Shown: positions 24,942 to 34,857 of the stretch, in pieces | How positions within the stretch are numbered: the stretch's first letter is position 1 | How the letters are laid out: every line of letters starts with the position of its first letter | DNA from: Lachnospiraceae bacterium | GTDB lineage: Bacteria > Bacillota > Clostridia > Lachnospirales > Lachnospiraceae | DNA length: 64,000 nucleotides | Assembly (NCBI GenBank): GCA_015057555.1 | Contig: SVEC01000014.1 | Span: 1 to 64,000 of the forward strand | Reading direction: 5' to 3' | Notes under the pieces: generated by a model | Seen by the model: only the letters and a program-made list of their open reading frames with translations | What the model was told of the DNA's origin: nothing | Database searches by the model: none | Position numbers and translations under genes: made by a program

Positions 24942-25620
24942 CTATATAACCACCCTTCTGTTCATCACTGATTATTTCACCCTTCTTTAAGGTGATAACT
25001 CGCTTTTGCATCATATCAACTATTTCCTTGTTATGAGTAACAACTACAACTGTTGTTCCCTTACTGTTGATATCCTCTAAAAGCCTCATAATATCCCATG
25101 AATTTTTAGGGTCAAGGTTACCTGTTGGCTCATCACAAAGAAGTAATTCTGGCTTATTTACCAATGCTCTTGCAAGGGCAACTCTCTGCTGCTCACCACC
25201 AGAAAGCTGTCTAGGAAAAGATTTGTACTTATCAGCAAGTCCAACAAGAGTAAGCATAGCTGGCACCTGTCTTCTAATAAATCTAGTAGGTGTTTCTACG
25301 ACTCTCTGGGCAAATGCTACATTTTCATATACTGTTCTATCCTTTAAAAGACGATAATTCTGGAATACAACTCCAAGTCTTCTTCTAAACTTAGGTATCT
25401 GCTTCTTCTTAATCTTGGCATAATCCATACCATCAAACCTAATCTTACCAGATGTAGGATCAAGTTCCTTTAGGATAAGTCTCATAAGAGTGGTCTTACC
25501 GGAACCACTGGATCCAACTATAAATACAAATTCCCCTTTTTTTATGTGGATATTAATATCATTCAGAGCATAAGTTTTGCTAGCTGGATATTTCATCTTT
25601 ACATGTTCCAATTTAATCAT
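24931..25620 (-). CDS. ftsE: Cell division ATP-binding protein FtsE
   Basis: ABC-type ATPase of 229 aa. Motifs are Walker A GSSGSGKTT, Q-loop VVFQNYRLL, signature LSGGEQQR, Walker B LLLCDEPTGNLD and the switch VVTHNKE. The stretch FRRRLGVVFQNYRLLKDRTVYENV is characteristic of FtsE. It is encoded just downstream of the CdaR-like regulator (18 bp) and overlaps ftsX, so the whole group is probably one transcript. Confidence 0.95.
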   Translation of the reverse strand: MIKLEHVKMKYPASKTYALNDINIHIKKGEFVFIVGSSGSGKTTLMRLILKELDPTSGKIRFDGMDYAKIKKKQIPKFRRRLGVVFQNYRLLKDRTVYENVAFAQRVVETPTRFIRRQVPAMLTLVGLADKYKSFPRQLSGGEQQRVALARALVNKPELLLCDEPTGNLDPKNSWDIMRLLEDINSKGTTVVVVTHNKEIVDMMQKRVITLKKGEIISDEQKGGYIDED

Positions 25621-25638
25621 AGTTTCAATTTCTCCTGT

Positions 25639-26727
25639 TTAGTAATCTAATGATTCCATATACTTCATATATTTTACAACCATAAGAGCAATCTTAAATG
25701 TAATTGCATCCTCAAAGACTCTAAGATCAAGTCCTGTGCTCTTCTGAAGCTTATCAAGACGATATACCAGAGTATTTCTGTGTATATAGAGCTGTCTTGA
25801 TGTCTCAGAAACGTTGAGACTATTCTCAAAGAATTTGTTAATTGTTGTAAGAGTTTCCTCGTCGAATTCATCAGGTGACTTACCATCAAAAATCTCCTTG
25901 ATAAACATCTTACAAAGTGGAATAGGCAACTGATATATAAGTCTTCCTATGCCAAGATTGCTGTAAGCAATAATCTTTCTATCACTATAGAAAATCTTTC
26001 CTACATCAAGAGCAAGCTTGGCTTCCTTATATGAACGTGATACTTCCTTAATCTCATTAACAATAGTACCATATGCAACATTTACAGAAGACATAGCCTC
26101 TGTATTGAGCATATCAACAATAACCTTAGCAGTCTTATTCATATCTTCATAAGTCTCGCTAGGTTTTACCTCTTTAACAAGGATGATATTCTTCTCATCA
26201 ACTGCAGTAATAAAGTCCTTTGTCTTACTTGAAAACAGAGTTCTAACTGTTTCAAGAGCATTGGTATCCTTCTCGTTCTTGGTCTCAATAATAAATACTA
26301 TTCTCTTCACATCTGTTTCAACATGAAGCTTCTTGGCTCTATTATAAATATCAACCAAAAGCAAGTTATCAAGAAGAAGGTTCTTGATAAAGTTATCCTT
26401 ATCAAATCTCTCCTTATAAGCAACCAATAAGCTTTGAATCTGGAAGGATGCAACCTTTCCTATCATATAAACATCCTCAGCTTCACCCTTGGCAAGTATT
26501 ACATATTCTAATTCATTATCATCATACACCTTAAAGAAATGGAAGCCCATCATAACCTGGCTATCCGCTGGTGACTCTGCGAAGGCAACAACTGCGTCCT
26601 CATACTCATCTGTTTCTCTAAAGGTTGTTGCTAATGTTTTACCCTCTGTATCCATAACACAAAGTTCTGTTCTTGTTATGTTCTTTATCCCCTCAATTGT
26701 ATCCTGCAGTATTTGATTTGAGATCAT
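25639..26727 (-). CDS. CdaR/PucR-type transcriptional regulator
   Basis: The 362-aa protein has an N-terminal putative sugar-diacid recognition region (about 1-130), a middle GGDEF-like domain (about 140-245) and a C-terminal PucR-type helix-turn-helix (about 300-355) with FFENSLNVSETSRQLYIHRNTLVYRLDKL. CdaR regulators sense organic acids in enteric bacteria. Here the gene heads the ftsEX/M23/ctpA transcript with an 18-bp gap, so it may instead control or simply share the division operon. The ligand is unknown. Confidence 0.85.
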   Translation of the reverse strand: MISNQILQDTIEGIKNITRTELCVMDTEGKTLATTFRETDEYEDAVVAFAESPADSQVMMGFHFFKVYDDNELEYVILAKGEAEDVYMIGKVASFQIQSLLVAYKERFDKDNFIKNLLLDNLLLVDIYNRAKKLHVETDVKRIVFIIETKNEKDTNALETVRTLFSSKTKDFITAVDEKNIILVKEVKPSETYEDMNKTAKVIVDMLNTEAMSSVNVAYGTIVNEIKEVSRSYKEAKLALDVGKIFYSDRKIIAYSNLGIGRLIYQLPIPLCKMFIKEIFDGKSPDEFDEETLTTINKFFENSLNVSETSRQLYIHRNTLVYRLDKLQKSTGLDLRVFEDAITFKIALMVVKYMKYMESLDY

Positions 26728-26844
26728 CCTATCACTCCTTACATATAAGTTACTTTATTTCACTACACTATTTTAACAGACTAGGTTTTATATTTATACA
26801 TAGAACCCCTAATCATACATAGTACATTGTAACGCAAAAACTCG

Positions 26845-26885
26845 AAAAAAAAAAGAGGAAATACACAATTTTTGTGTATTTCCTC
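26845..26885 (-). terminator. Strong intrinsic terminator of the ugpC-type gene
   Basis: A 14-bp stem (GAGGAAATACACAA, 26855-26868 with 26872-26885) is followed on the minus strand by ten T residues (26845-26854). It lies 27 bp after the stop of the ATPase gene and separates it from the CdaR/ftsEX operon. Confidence 0.9.
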
Positions 26886-26911
26886 GAATTTTCACAAATT
26901 ATATATGTTGA

Positions 26912-28024
26912 CTAGTTAGCTACTACTTCCTCAGTCTCCTTATCGAAGATATGAATCTTGCTTAAGTCGAATGCGAACTGAACTGTATCACCAGGTCTAG
27001 CTGTTGTACGAGCGTTAACTCTTGCAGTGATATCGAACTGATCGATAGTGAAGTATAAGTAAACCTCAGCACCTAACATCTCGTAGATGTTAATTCTAGC
27101 ATCGATTACACTCTCAGGTGAAGACTCGATGAATAACTGCTCATCATGAATATCCTCTGGACGGATACCAAGAACAACTTCCTTATCAATAAAGTCACCA
27201 GCGATAAGCTTAGCAGCCTTTGACTCTGGAACCTTGATTGAGTGTGAACCAAACATAAGTAATACGTCAGTACCTGACTTAACAACCTTACAGTCGATGA
27301 AGTTCATAGGTGGCATACCCATGAATCCAGCAACGAATAAGTTACATGGCTTATCGTAAAGGTTCTGTGGAGTATCGATCTGCTGGATGATACCATCCTT
27401 CATAACTACGATTCTAGTACCAAGAGTCATCGCCTCTGTCTGGTCATGTGTAACGTAGATGATTGTAGTCTGGAGTCTCTGATGAAGCTTTGAAATCTCA
27501 ACTCTCATCTGTACTCTAAGCTTAGCGTCAAGGTTTGAAAGTGGCTCGTCCATAAGGAATACCTTAGGCTCACGAACGATAGCACGTCCCATAGCAACTC
27601 TCTGTCTCTGTCCACCTGATAAAGCCTTTGGCTTTCTGTCAAGAAGGTGCTCAATATCAAGAATCTTAGCAGCCTCATGTACCTGCTTGTCAATCTTCTC
27701 CTTTGGTACCTTTCTAAGCTTAAGACCGAATGCCATATTATCATAAACTGACATATGTGGGTAAAGAGCGTAGTTCTGGAATACCATTGCGATATCTCTA
27801 TCCTTTGGCTCTACATCGTTAACCATCTTGTCACCGATCCATAACTCACCTGAGCTGATGTCCTCGAGACCTGCGATCATACGAAGTGTAGTTGACTTAC
27901 CACATCCTGAAGGACCTACGAAGATGATAAACTCCTTATCCTCAATCTCCATGTTGAAGTCCTTAACAGCGTTAAATCCGTTAGGGTAAATCTTATAAAT
28001 ATTCTTAAGTGATAAACTAGCCAT
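26912..28024 (-). CDS. ugpC: Sugar ABC transporter ATPase (UgpC/MsmX type)
   Basis: The 370-aa ATPase has Walker A GPSGCGKST, signature LSGGQRQR, Walker B FLMDEPLSNLDAKL and the switch YVTHDQ, followed by the MalK-type C-terminal OB-like regulatory region (about 240-370, GIRPEDI). It stands alone without permeases. In Firmicutes such a single ATPase (MsmX, MsmK) often energises several sugar transporters encoded elsewhere, so a shared role is likely. GGAGG precedes the ATG, and a strong terminator follows. Its regular codon use suggests high expression. Confidence 0.93.
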   Translation of the reverse strand: MASLSLKNIYKIYPNGFNAVKDFNMEIEDKEFIIFVGPSGCGKSTTLRMIAGLEDISSGELWIGDKMVNDVEPKDRDIAMVFQNYALYPHMSVYDNMAFGLKLRKVPKEKIDKQVHEAAKILDIEHLLDRKPKALSGGQRQRVAMGRAIVREPKVFLMDEPLSNLDAKLRVQMRVEISKLHQRLQTTIIYVTHDQTEAMTLGTRIVVMKDGIIQQIDTPQNLYDKPCNLFVAGFMGMPPMNFIDCKVVKSGTDVLLMFGSHSIKVPESKAAKLIAGDFIDKEVVLGIRPEDIHDEQLFIESSPESVIDARINIYEMLGAEVYLYFTIDQFDITARVNARTTARPGDTVQFAFDLSKIHIFDKETEEVVAN

Positions 28025-28204
28025 TTTAAAATTTCCTCCTTAGATTAGCTTTTTTTACTCACCAACATAGGTCAATTCTACCTCAAATCAATTTTAATTG
28101 CCATATTATTATTCCACAAATTAATTTTAAAAAAATTGTTGATTTTGTATATGAATATTTTTTTTGCCGTTTTTTTATCTATTTTAGACAAAGAAAACGG
28201 TTTC

Positions 28205-29086
28205 TTACCCTTTAAAACTTGTGAAACCTTCACCAAAAGCTTCCCTAATATCCCCCACAAAACACATTGCATTGGCATCAATTTGGTAGGTTTTTTGTTT
28301 AATTTTCACCATTTCTCTGCTTGACACAACACACATCAGCATATTTTTCTTATTTTTGGTAAATGCCCCTGTAACTTCTACTCTAGTGGCTCCCCTTCCT
28401 ATGACATTCATAATGTAATTACTTATATCATCCGGGCTTGAGGATATAATATAAAGAAGTTTAGCTCTTCCCGGACCTTCCACTATACTGTCCGACACCC
28501 TTGTAACTATAAATATTGCAATCAAGGCATATATTCCCTTACTAAGCCCAAACACTCCTATTCCCATAAATACAATTATTCCATCTATTACCGCCATAAT
28601 CTTTGGTACTGAAAAGTATTTTATTTTGTGATTAACCAAGCTAGCCATAAGGTCTGTTCCACCGGAGGATGCATAAGCTCTAAACACAAAACCCAAGCCA
28701 CCTCCCATCAACACGCTTCCCAAAATTATGTCAACCAATAAATCTCCTGTCAGTATGTTGTATACCGGTATTACTGCTAAAAATAATGTCAAGCACAAAT
28801 TGGCTACCAGTGTCCTTACAAAGACTTGTTTGTCTAATACTTTAAATCCAATTATAAACAATGGTAAATTCACTCCTGCATTTATTACCCACATAGGTAT
28901 TCCAAATAGATTCTTGAAAATAATAGCTAGGCCTGTTACCCCTCCCACAACAACCTCTGTAGCATCAAAGCTCATCAATACTGCTATGGACATAATAAAG
29001 GTTCCAAATATTATATATAAATACTCCTTAATATTTTCCACTATCCTTTTCCATACAAGCTTCTTATCCATTGTTATATTTTTCAT
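28205..29086 (-). CDS. YitT-family membrane protein (DUF2179)
   Basis: The 293-aa protein has about five membrane helices (first at about 18-40) and a cytoplasmic C-terminal DUF2179 domain (about 215-293) ending in the pattern VSSREMVKIKQKTYQIDANAM. This is the typical YitT/YpjC architecture. The biochemical role is not established. The start was moved to the ATG at 29086 because GGAGGTG lies 8 nt upstream; the longer frame to 29128 reads through the terminator of the preceding gene. Confidence 0.88.
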   Translation of the reverse strand: MKNITMDKKLVWKRIVENIKEYLYIIFGTFIMSIAVLMSFDATEVVVGGVTGLAIIFKNLFGIPMWVINAGVNLPLFIIGFKVLDKQVFVRTLVANLCLTLFLAVIPVYNILTGDLLVDIILGSVLMGGGLGFVFRAYASSGGTDLMASLVNHKIKYFSVPKIMAVIDGIIVFMGIGVFGLSKGIYALIAIFIVTRVSDSIVEGPGRAKLLYIISSSPDDISNYIMNVIGRGATRVEVTGAFTKNKKNMLMCVVSSREMVKIKQKTYQIDANAMCFVGDIREAFGEGFTSFKG

Positions 29087-29118
29087 ATAAACAACACCTC
29101 CATTATTTGCAATAAAAA

Positions 29119-29145
29119 AACTCTTCATACTTATGATGAAGAGTT
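29119..29145 (-). terminator. Terminator of the LytR_C-domain gene
   Basis: AACTCTTCAT and ATGAAGAGTT form a 10-bp stem with a 7-nt loop, followed on the minus strand by TTTTTATT. It lies 20 bp after the stop of the gene at 29166 and just before the YitT ribosome binding site. Confidence 0.85.
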
Positions 29146-29165
29146 CTCTTATAATTTATACTATA

Positions 29166-29732
29166 TTACATACCACCATCTGCGATTCCAATAATAATCA
29201 CAATATCGTAACCATCAGTTGACTCAGAAGAACCTGTTGTCACTGTACCTACCTCATAGGATGCACCATTGAAATACTGAACTAAGTCCTGTCCAATATC
29301 AGGTGATGTAGAAATAACTCTAGTATATTCCTGTGGTGTATAATAGTCAGATGCCGATGTGTTATTATATCCAAAACCACCTAAGGTCTCACACCATTTA
29401 CCCGCTAAGCCTATCTCATCTGTACTGTTAAGCACAAGTATTTTAGCGTCATATGACATAATAGGCTCTACCACTTCCTCCTGAGTATCTGAAGCAGTAA
29501 TGTACTCTGTGGTATCTGAAGGGTCTGCGTAAAGAAGAGAATCATGTCCCTCTGCCTCTGTTAATACATTTGGGCTTGAAGTTGTGGCAGGAGTTTTACT
29601 CTTGCCGTCATCCTTTTTCATAACCTTGCTGATAAATACTACACCAAACACAACTATCACTATAGCTAATATAATAACTGTGGCTCTTAAAAACATCGAG
29701 AAAAATAAGCCAACCATACTTTGCTTTTTCAT
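29166..29732 (-). CDS. Membrane-anchored LytR_C-domain protein
   Basis: The 188-aa protein has one N-terminal membrane segment (about 14-36), a Ser/Thr-rich linker to about residue 90, and an external LytR_C-like domain beginning AKILVLNSTDEIGLAGKWCETLGGFGY. That opening is typical of the domain found at the C-terminus of many LytR-CpsA-Psr proteins; here it is free-standing. The role is probably in the envelope, partner unknown. The ATG at 29732 has GGAGG 7 nt upstream; the ATG at 29738 is too close to it. A terminator follows. Confidence 0.72.
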   Translation of the reverse strand: MKKQSMVGLFFSMFLRATVIILAIVIVVFGVVFISKVMKKDDGKSKTPATTSSPNVLTEAEGHDSLLYADPSDTTEYITASDTQEEVVEPIMSYDAKILVLNSTDEIGLAGKWCETLGGFGYNNTSASDYYTPQEYTRVISTSPDIGQDLVQYFNGASYEVGTVTTGSSESTDGYDIVIIIGIADGGM

Positions 29733-29911
29733 AATCATTCCTCCAAAATTTTCGTATTTTATATGTACTGACCTTAAACCAGTCTTTTTTCAACTTATCT
29801 CGTGATAGTATAACAAATGTTATTGTTTTTTTCAACCTTTTATAGGATAATCAAATTCTAAGCAGATTATTATGTAAGTTATTATTTTTACCAAATACAA
29901 GGAGTTTATGT

Positions 29912-30637
29912 ATGAAATCAATCATTATAACAGGAGCCTCACGAGGTATCGGATACGAAGCAGCTCTTTTGCTTGCCAAGGAATATGATTATATTGCAAT
30001 TTGCTGTAGCAAGGACATAAAAAAGCTAGGTGAATTAAAAGAAAAAATAGAAGCTATGGACAAATGTTGTCTGGCCATTGTGGGCGATGTGGCCGATTAT
30101 AATTTTGCAAAAAAGCTGGTAAATACCGTTGCAAATGACGCCGGAGAAATCACCACCTTGATAAACAATGCAGCCATTTCCAAGGTAGGCATTTTAACAG
30201 ACACCACACCTGATGCTTGGCAGCATATTATGAATGTAAACATTAATTCTGTGTATAATTTTTGTCACACAACCCTTCCTTATATGATTAACAAGAAGGC
30301 AGGTAAAATCGTGAACATCTCTTCTGTATGGGGACTGGTTGGAGCCTCCTGTGAGGTTGCCTACTCCACCACTAAGGGAGCAGTAAATGCCTTTACTAAG
30401 GCATTGGCAAAGGAGCTTGCTCCTAGCAATATATCAGTGAATGCCGTAGCATTTGGAGCTGTAGATACTACTATGAATGGACACCTTGAGCCAGAAGACT
30501 CAGAAGCACTTTGTGACGAAATACCTTATGGAAGAATGTGCTCACCTATAGAAGCGGCACAAGCTATCAAGGGTGTACTGGATATGCCAGGATATATGAC
30601 CGGCGAAATAATCAAGGTAGACGGAGGGTGGATATAG
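29912..30637 (+). CDS. Short-chain dehydrogenase/reductase, FabG-like
   Basis: NAD(P)-dependent oxidoreductase of 241 aa. It has the nucleotide-binding motif TGASRGIG (7-14), NNAA, the catalytic Ser in ISSVWG and YSTTK as the active-site YxxxK pair, and ends with TGEIIKVDGGWI as in FabG. Close to 3-oxoacyl-ACP reductase, but no fatty-acid genes are nearby, so the substrate is open. It is a plus-strand single gene; AAGGAG lies before the ATG, and a structured element follows 18 bp after the stop. Confidence 0.88.
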   Translation: MKSIIITGASRGIGYEAALLLAKEYDYIAICCSKDIKKLGELKEKIEAMDKCCLAIVGDVADYNFAKKLVNTVANDAGEITTLINNAAISKVGILTDTTPDAWQHIMNVNINSVYNFCHTTLPYMINKKAGKIVNISSVWGLVGASCEVAYSTTKGAVNAFTKALAKELAPSNISVNAVAFGAVDTTMNGHLEPEDSEALCDEIPYGRMCSPIEAAQAIKGVLDMPGYMTGEIIKVDGGWI

Positions 30638-30655
30638 GATTTCCCATAAAACAGC

Positions 30656-30780
30656 AAAGGATGTGCGATTATATTGTATCTCCCGGTCTGCCTAGGGGAT
30701 AAAGCTTCGCTGACACTACAACGGTCAGCTGCGCTTCACCCCTGTCGCGCCCGGTTGGTACATTGTGGCGCACATCCTTT
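30656..30780. ncRNA. 125-nt structured repeat element, copy 2
   Basis: This has the same length and layout as 3192-3316. The outer stem is AAAGGATGTGCG/CGCACATCCTTT: relative to copy 1 a C-G pair has become A-T, a compensatory change. Identical blocks lie at 30682-30697 and 30740-30764. The middle stem has different sequence but still pairs (GGGG/CCCC, AAGC/GCTT), and the apical GCTGAC/GTCAGC hairpin is kept. It again lies between convergent gene ends (SDR and YfbR-like). A conserved RNA structure is likely; the function and strand are not known. Confidence 0.72.
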
Positions 30781-30797
30781 GTATCTTCCTACAAATA

Positions 30798-31385
30798 TTA
30801 ATTCAACTCATCCAAGGTCTTGTTATATGCTCCTAGGAAGTCTCTAACGAAATCTCCTACCTCTGGCATATCCTCGGCTAACCTGTCAACAGTAGCCGAG
30901 ATAGTCTCCCTAGCCTTAACAAACTCACGGTTTCCAGTTTTTTCTTCTTCCATACATTTGATAAGGGCTGAGATCTTGTCTGCAGCCTTTACAAGCTTCC
31001 ACTCATAAGCATATTCCTCTGACTTAAAGAATAGTTTTTCGTAATATGGCTTCATATCCTCAGGAAGCTGATTTAGCAAGGTCTTATTGGCCTCATTTTC
31101 TATTATCTTGAAGGTTTCCTTCATATCCTTATTGTAATACTTAATAGGTGTTGGCATATCTCCGGTTATTATCTCTGAGGCATCGTGGTAAATACCCATA
31201 AGAGCTGCCTTTTCCTCATTAAGCTTCTTATCATATCGAACATTTCCTATAACACAGAGAGCATGGGCTATCATACTAACCTCCATGCTGTGTTCCGAAA
31301 GGTTTTCCTGTCTTGTGTTACGCATAAGCGCCCATCTTTCAATGTATTTAGTTCTGGCAATAGTTGCAAAAAAATTGTATTCCAT
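30798..31385 (-). CDS. yfbR: HD-domain 5'-deoxynucleotidase, YfbR-like
   Basis: HD-superfamily phosphohydrolase, 195 aa. The metal site is formed by His in SEHSMEVSMIAHAL, the HD pair in GIYHDASEIITGDMPTPIKYY, and a later Asp in KAADKISALIKCMEEE. RWALMRNTRQENLSEHS is characteristic of YfbR, which removes phosphate from dNMPs. The start lies 2 bp after the ftsH stop, so the two are co-transcribed and probably translationally coupled. The catalytic residues appear complete. Confidence 0.9.
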   Translation of the reverse strand: MEYNFFATIARTKYIERWALMRNTRQENLSEHSMEVSMIAHALCVIGNVRYDKKLNEEKAALMGIYHDASEIITGDMPTPIKYYNKDMKETFKIIENEANKTLLNQLPEDMKPYYEKLFFKSEEYAYEWKLVKAADKISALIKCMEEEKTGNREFVKARETISATVDRLAEDMPEVGDFVRDFLGAYNKTLDELN

Positions 31386-31387
31386 AA

Positions 31388-33349
31388 CTATTCATCTCCC
31401 TTTGTATCTTCTGCTTCCTCTGTAGCATCCCTATCCAAATCAATTACATTCTCAGAAATTTCTAGTTCAGTTCCATTATGTTCTTTAAACAGTTCCATAA
31501 ATTCCTGTCCTGAAAGATTTTCCTTTTCCAAAAGAACCTCTGCAATTGCCTCCAATGTTACCATGTTATCCTTAAGCAAATTAATTGCCTTATCGTAGGA
31601 CTCCTTAATCATATTCTTAACCTCGGCATCTACCAATGCCTCTGTCTCTGTAGAACAATTAAGCACCCTTCTTCTATCAAGATATTCACCTGTAATACCC
31701 TCTAGCTGCACCATACCGAACTTATCCGACATACCATACATAGTAATCATAGTTCTGGCAATGTTTGTGGCCTTTTCGATATCATTTGAAGCCCCTGTAG
31801 TAACAGACTCAAACTTAAGCTCCTCTGCAGCTCTACCAGCCAAGCATATAACTATTTCTTCTTGCAATTCAACCTTGCTTTGAAGCTGTTTTTCCTCTTC
31901 TGGAACCTGCCATACATATCCTAGAGCACCTGAGGTTCTAGGTACTATGGTGATTCTCTGAATCGGAAGTGTATTTTTTTGAAGTGCAGCAACCAGTGCA
32001 TGACCTACCTCATGATAGGCCACAACCTTCTTTTCCTTTTCAGTAAGTAGCTTACCCTTCTTTTCCTTACCTGCAAAGACTATCTCCACTGATTCTAATA
32101 AATCCTTTTGAGACACCATCTCTCTGCCCTTGCGAACCGCCATAAGTGCACCCTCGTTAATAATATTTGCAAGGTCTGCACCTACAGCTCCAGCTGTAGC
32201 AAGCGCAAGCTCCTTAAAATCAACAGTCTCATCCAATTTTACATTCTTGGAATGAACCTTAAGCGTGTCAATTCTACCTTGTAAATCTGGTTTTGACACC
32301 ACAACTCTTCTATCAAAGCGCCCTGGTCTAAGAAGCGCCTTATCCAATACCTCCGGTCTATTTGTAGCTGCAAGGATAACAATACCCTTTGCACTATCAA
32401 AACCATCCATCTCAGACAAAAGCTGATTCAAGGTCTGCTCTCTCTCTGAATCTCCTCCGGAATGTCTGGTATCTCTGCTTCTTCCTATGGCATCTATCTC
32501 GTCTATAAATATAATACAAGGAGACATAGCATTTGCCTTCTTAAACAAATCTCTTACACGAGATGCTCCTGCACCCACGTAAAGCTCTACAAATTCAGAA
32601 CCAGATAGTGAGAAAAATGGCACCTTAGCCTCTCCAGCTACTGCCCTGGCAAGTAAGGTCTTACCGGTTCCAGGAGGTCCAACCAAAAGAGCACCCTTAG
32701 GAAGCTTTGCACCTATCTCCACATATTTTCCCGGCTCATGCAAGAAATCCACCAACTCAGTTAAAGATTCCTTAGCCTCCTCCTGTCCTGCTACATCCTC
32801 AAAGGTTACTCCTGTAGCCTTCTCCACATCATATAGCTTTGCACTAGTTCTTCCCACACTAAACATTCCATTCTTACCGCCCATCATAAGCTTAAATAGA
32901 ATGTAAAATGCACCTATCATAATCACGTAAGACATTATTGTGGTAAATATCACACTACCACCCTCGTCTATTTGTTCAAATTCTATACCTGCCTCATAAA
33001 GTCTTTCAACAATATTATAGTCATCAGCTCTTACCACTCTATAGGTAGTTGTCTGTGCAGAATTAATCTCCTTAACAGGCTTAAAAACTATCTCGTTTCC
33101 ATATATCTCTACATCCTTAACATTTTCCTCCTCTATCATCTTAAGGAATCTGCTATAGGATATCTCTTCCTCTCCCGCCTTCATAAAGGCATTAATTGAT
33201 TGCCAAAAAACAAAGGTTAATGCAAGGGACAAAAATAGAAGTATAAAGCTACCCTTCTTCTTTCCTCCACCCGACTTGTCACCCTTATCGTTACTATTTT
33301 CGTTTTTCCCCAAATTATCAAATCTATTGTCTTTCTTGTTATCCTTCAT
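31388..33349 (-). CDS. ftsH: ATP-dependent zinc metalloprotease FtsH
   Basis: Membrane AAA+ protease, 653 aa. A polar N-terminus is followed by two membrane helices (about 34-52 and 133-152) around a small external domain. The AAA module has Walker A GPPGTGKT (224-231), Walker [12 protein letters not shown] and the second region of homology RPGRFDRRV. The protease domain carries the zinc motif HEVGH (446-450). It degrades unassembled membrane proteins and some regulators. The acidic C-terminus ends [10 protein letters not shown]. It is first in an operon with the YfbR-like gene. Confidence 0.97.
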   Translation of the reverse strand: MKDNKKDNRFDNLGKNENSNDKGDKSGGGKKKGSFILLFLSLALTFVFWQSINAFMKAGEEEISYSRFLKMIEEENVKDVEIYGNEIVFKPVKEINSAQTTTYRVVRADDYNIVERLYEAGIEFEQIDEGGSVIFTTIMSYVIMIGAFYILFKLMMGGKNGMFSVGRTSAKLYDVEKATGVTFEDVAGQEEAKESLTELVDFLHEPGKYVEIGAKLPKGALLVGPPGTGKTLLARAVAGEAKVPFFSLSGSEFVELYVGAGASRVRDLFKKANAMSPCIIFIDEIDAIGRSRDTRHSGGDSEREQTLNQLLSEMDGFDSAKGIVILAATNRPEVLDKALLRPGRFDRRVVVSKPDLQGRIDTLKVHSKNVKLDETVDFKELALATAGAVGADLANIINEGALMAVRKGREMVSQKDLLESVEIVFAGKEKKGKLLTEKEKKVVAYHEVGHALVAALQKNTLPIQRITIVPRTSGALGYVWQVPEEEKQLQSKVELQEEIVICLAGRAAEELKFESVTTGASNDIEKATNIARTMITMYGMSDKFGMVQLEGITGEYLDRRRVLNCSTETEALVDAEVKNMIKESYDKAINLLKDNMVTLEAIAEVLLEKENLSGQEFMELFKEHNGTELEISENVIDLDRDATEEAEDTKGDE

Positions 33350-33489
33350 ATTATCTCCATTTCTAAGTTACCATAGCAAAACATCCAAAGAACAGAGTAA
33401 CTTCCAAATCATCATTATGTATTATATCCCTAGCACCTTAGTTATAATACCATTTATTAAGAGTAATAAAAATACCTTAATAAATTATA

Positions 33490-33518
33490 AAGGGCTACAA
33501 AAAATCATTGCAGCCCTT
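33490..33518 (-). terminator. Terminator of glyA
   Basis: AAGGGCT and AGCCCTT pair around a 15-nt loop and are followed on the minus strand by TATAATTTATT. It is located 13 bp after the glyA stop. Confidence 0.6.
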
Positions 33519-33530
33519 TTAACCAATTAA

Positions 33531-34766
33531 TTATGCATATAAAGGATATTTGTCAGTTATGCTCTTAACTAAAGCCATAGCCTTATCATTATCCTTGTCT
33601 ATAACAGCAGCCTTAATAGCGTCTGCGATTGTAATCATATCCTCTTCCTTAGCACCTCTAGTTGTAATAGCTGGTGTACCAAGTCTAATACCGCTTGTTA
33701 CAAATGGTGATTTAGGATCATTTGGTACTGTGTTCTTATTACAAGTAATATGTACTGAATCAAGAAGCTTCTCAACCTCTTTACCTGTAAGGTCAAGATT
33801 CTGTAAATCTACAAGCATAAGGTGATTATCAGTTCCACCTGACACAATGTTAAAGCCTCTCTCAATAAGAGCCTGTGAAAGTGTTGCTGCATTCTTCACA
33901 ACCTGTGCCTGATATGCCTTATACTCATCAGAAAGAGCTTCCTTAAAGCACACTGCCTTTGCAGCTATAACATGCATAAGTGGTCCTCCCTGAATTCCTG
34001 GGAATACTGCCTTGTTGAAGTTATACTTCTCATTAACCTCATTGCTTGATAAAATCATACCACCACGTGGTCCTCTTAAAGTCTTATGAGTTGTAGTTGT
34101 AGTTACGTGTGCATATGGAATTGGGCTCTCATGCTGTCCTGCTGCTACAAGACCTGCAATGTGCGCCATATCTACCATAAGTACTGCACCAACACTATCA
34201 GCGATTTCTCTAAATCTCTTGAAGTCGATAGCTCTTGCATAAGCTGAAGCACCAGCAACGATAAGCTTTGGCTTACACTCCTTTGCAATTCTCTCTACCT
34301 CATCGTAATCTATAAATCCATCATCATTTACACCGTAAGGTACAATGTTAAAGTACTTACCTGACATATTAACAGGTGAACCATGTGTAAGGTGTCCGCC
34401 ATGAGCTAAGTTCATACCCATAAATGTATCACCCGGTTCCATAATAGCGAAGAATACTGCCATATTAGCCTGTGCACCTGAATGTGGCTGAACATTTGCA
34501 TACTCACATCCAAAAAGCTCCTTAGCTCTATCTATAGCAAGCTGCTCAACTACATCTACATGCTCACATCCTCCATAATATCTCTTACCTGGATATCCTT
34601 CCGCATACTTATTAGTAAGTGGACTTCCCATAGCTGCCATAACAGCCTTAGATACAATATTCTCTGAAGCAATAAGCTCAATGTTATCATTCTGTCTACC
34701 AATCTCCGCATTCATAGCTTCAGCTATCTGTGGATCTAATGTTGAAACTTCATCAAAACTATACAT
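33531..34766 (-). CDS. glyA: Serine hydroxymethyltransferase
   Basis: PLP enzyme interconverting serine and glycine while charging tetrahydrofolate with a one-carbon unit. Length 411 aa is normal. Signatures are [33 protein letters not shown] with the cofactor-binding Asp-His, and the PLP lysine in [22 protein letters not shown] lies before the ATG, and a consensus promoter is found 36-64 bp upstream of the start. It is monocistronic, with its own terminator. Confidence 0.97.
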   Translation of the reverse strand: MYSFDEVSTLDPQIAEAMNAEIGRQNDNIELIASENIVSKAVMAAMGSPLTNKYAEGYPGKRYYGGCEHVDVVEQLAIDRAKELFGCEYANVQPHSGAQANMAVFFAIMEPGDTFMGMNLAHGGHLTHGSPVNMSGKYFNIVPYGVNDDGFIDYDEVERIAKECKPKLIVAGASAYARAIDFKRFREIADSVGAVLMVDMAHIAGLVAAGQHESPIPYAHVTTTTTHKTLRGPRGGMILSSNEVNEKYNFNKAVFPGIQGGPLMHVIAAKAVCFKEALSDEYKAYQAQVVKNAATLSQALIERGFNIVSGGTDNHLMLVDLQNLDLTGKEVEKLLDSVHITCNKNTVPNDPKSPFVTSGIRLGTPAITTRGAKEEDMITIADAIKAAVIDKDNDKAMALVKSITDKYPLYA

Positions 34767-34801
34767 TGTGTAAAATCCTCCGTTTTTTTCGTACTTTGGT
34801 T

Positions 34802-34830
34802 ATTATCTCATATACATTTTTTAGTGTCAA
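34802..34830 (-). promoter_or_regulatory. glyA promoter
   Basis: The consensus -35 TTGACA (34825-34830) and -10 GATAAT (34802-34807) are 17 bp apart on the minus strand. Predicted start is near 34795, giving a leader of about 30 nt with no room for a riboswitch. Confidence 0.75.
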
Positions 34831-34857
34831 CAAGGTAACGGTAAAAATATTACAAGT

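Noticed and set aside
28078-28281. Minus-strand 67-codon frame between yitT and the ugpC-type gene
   Set aside because: It is mostly the other frame of the yitT end plus AT-rich spacer; no ribosome binding site.
34767-34795. Riboswitch in the glyA leader
   Set aside because: The predicted promoter leaves a leader of only about 30 nt; the structured RNA further upstream ends before the promoter.
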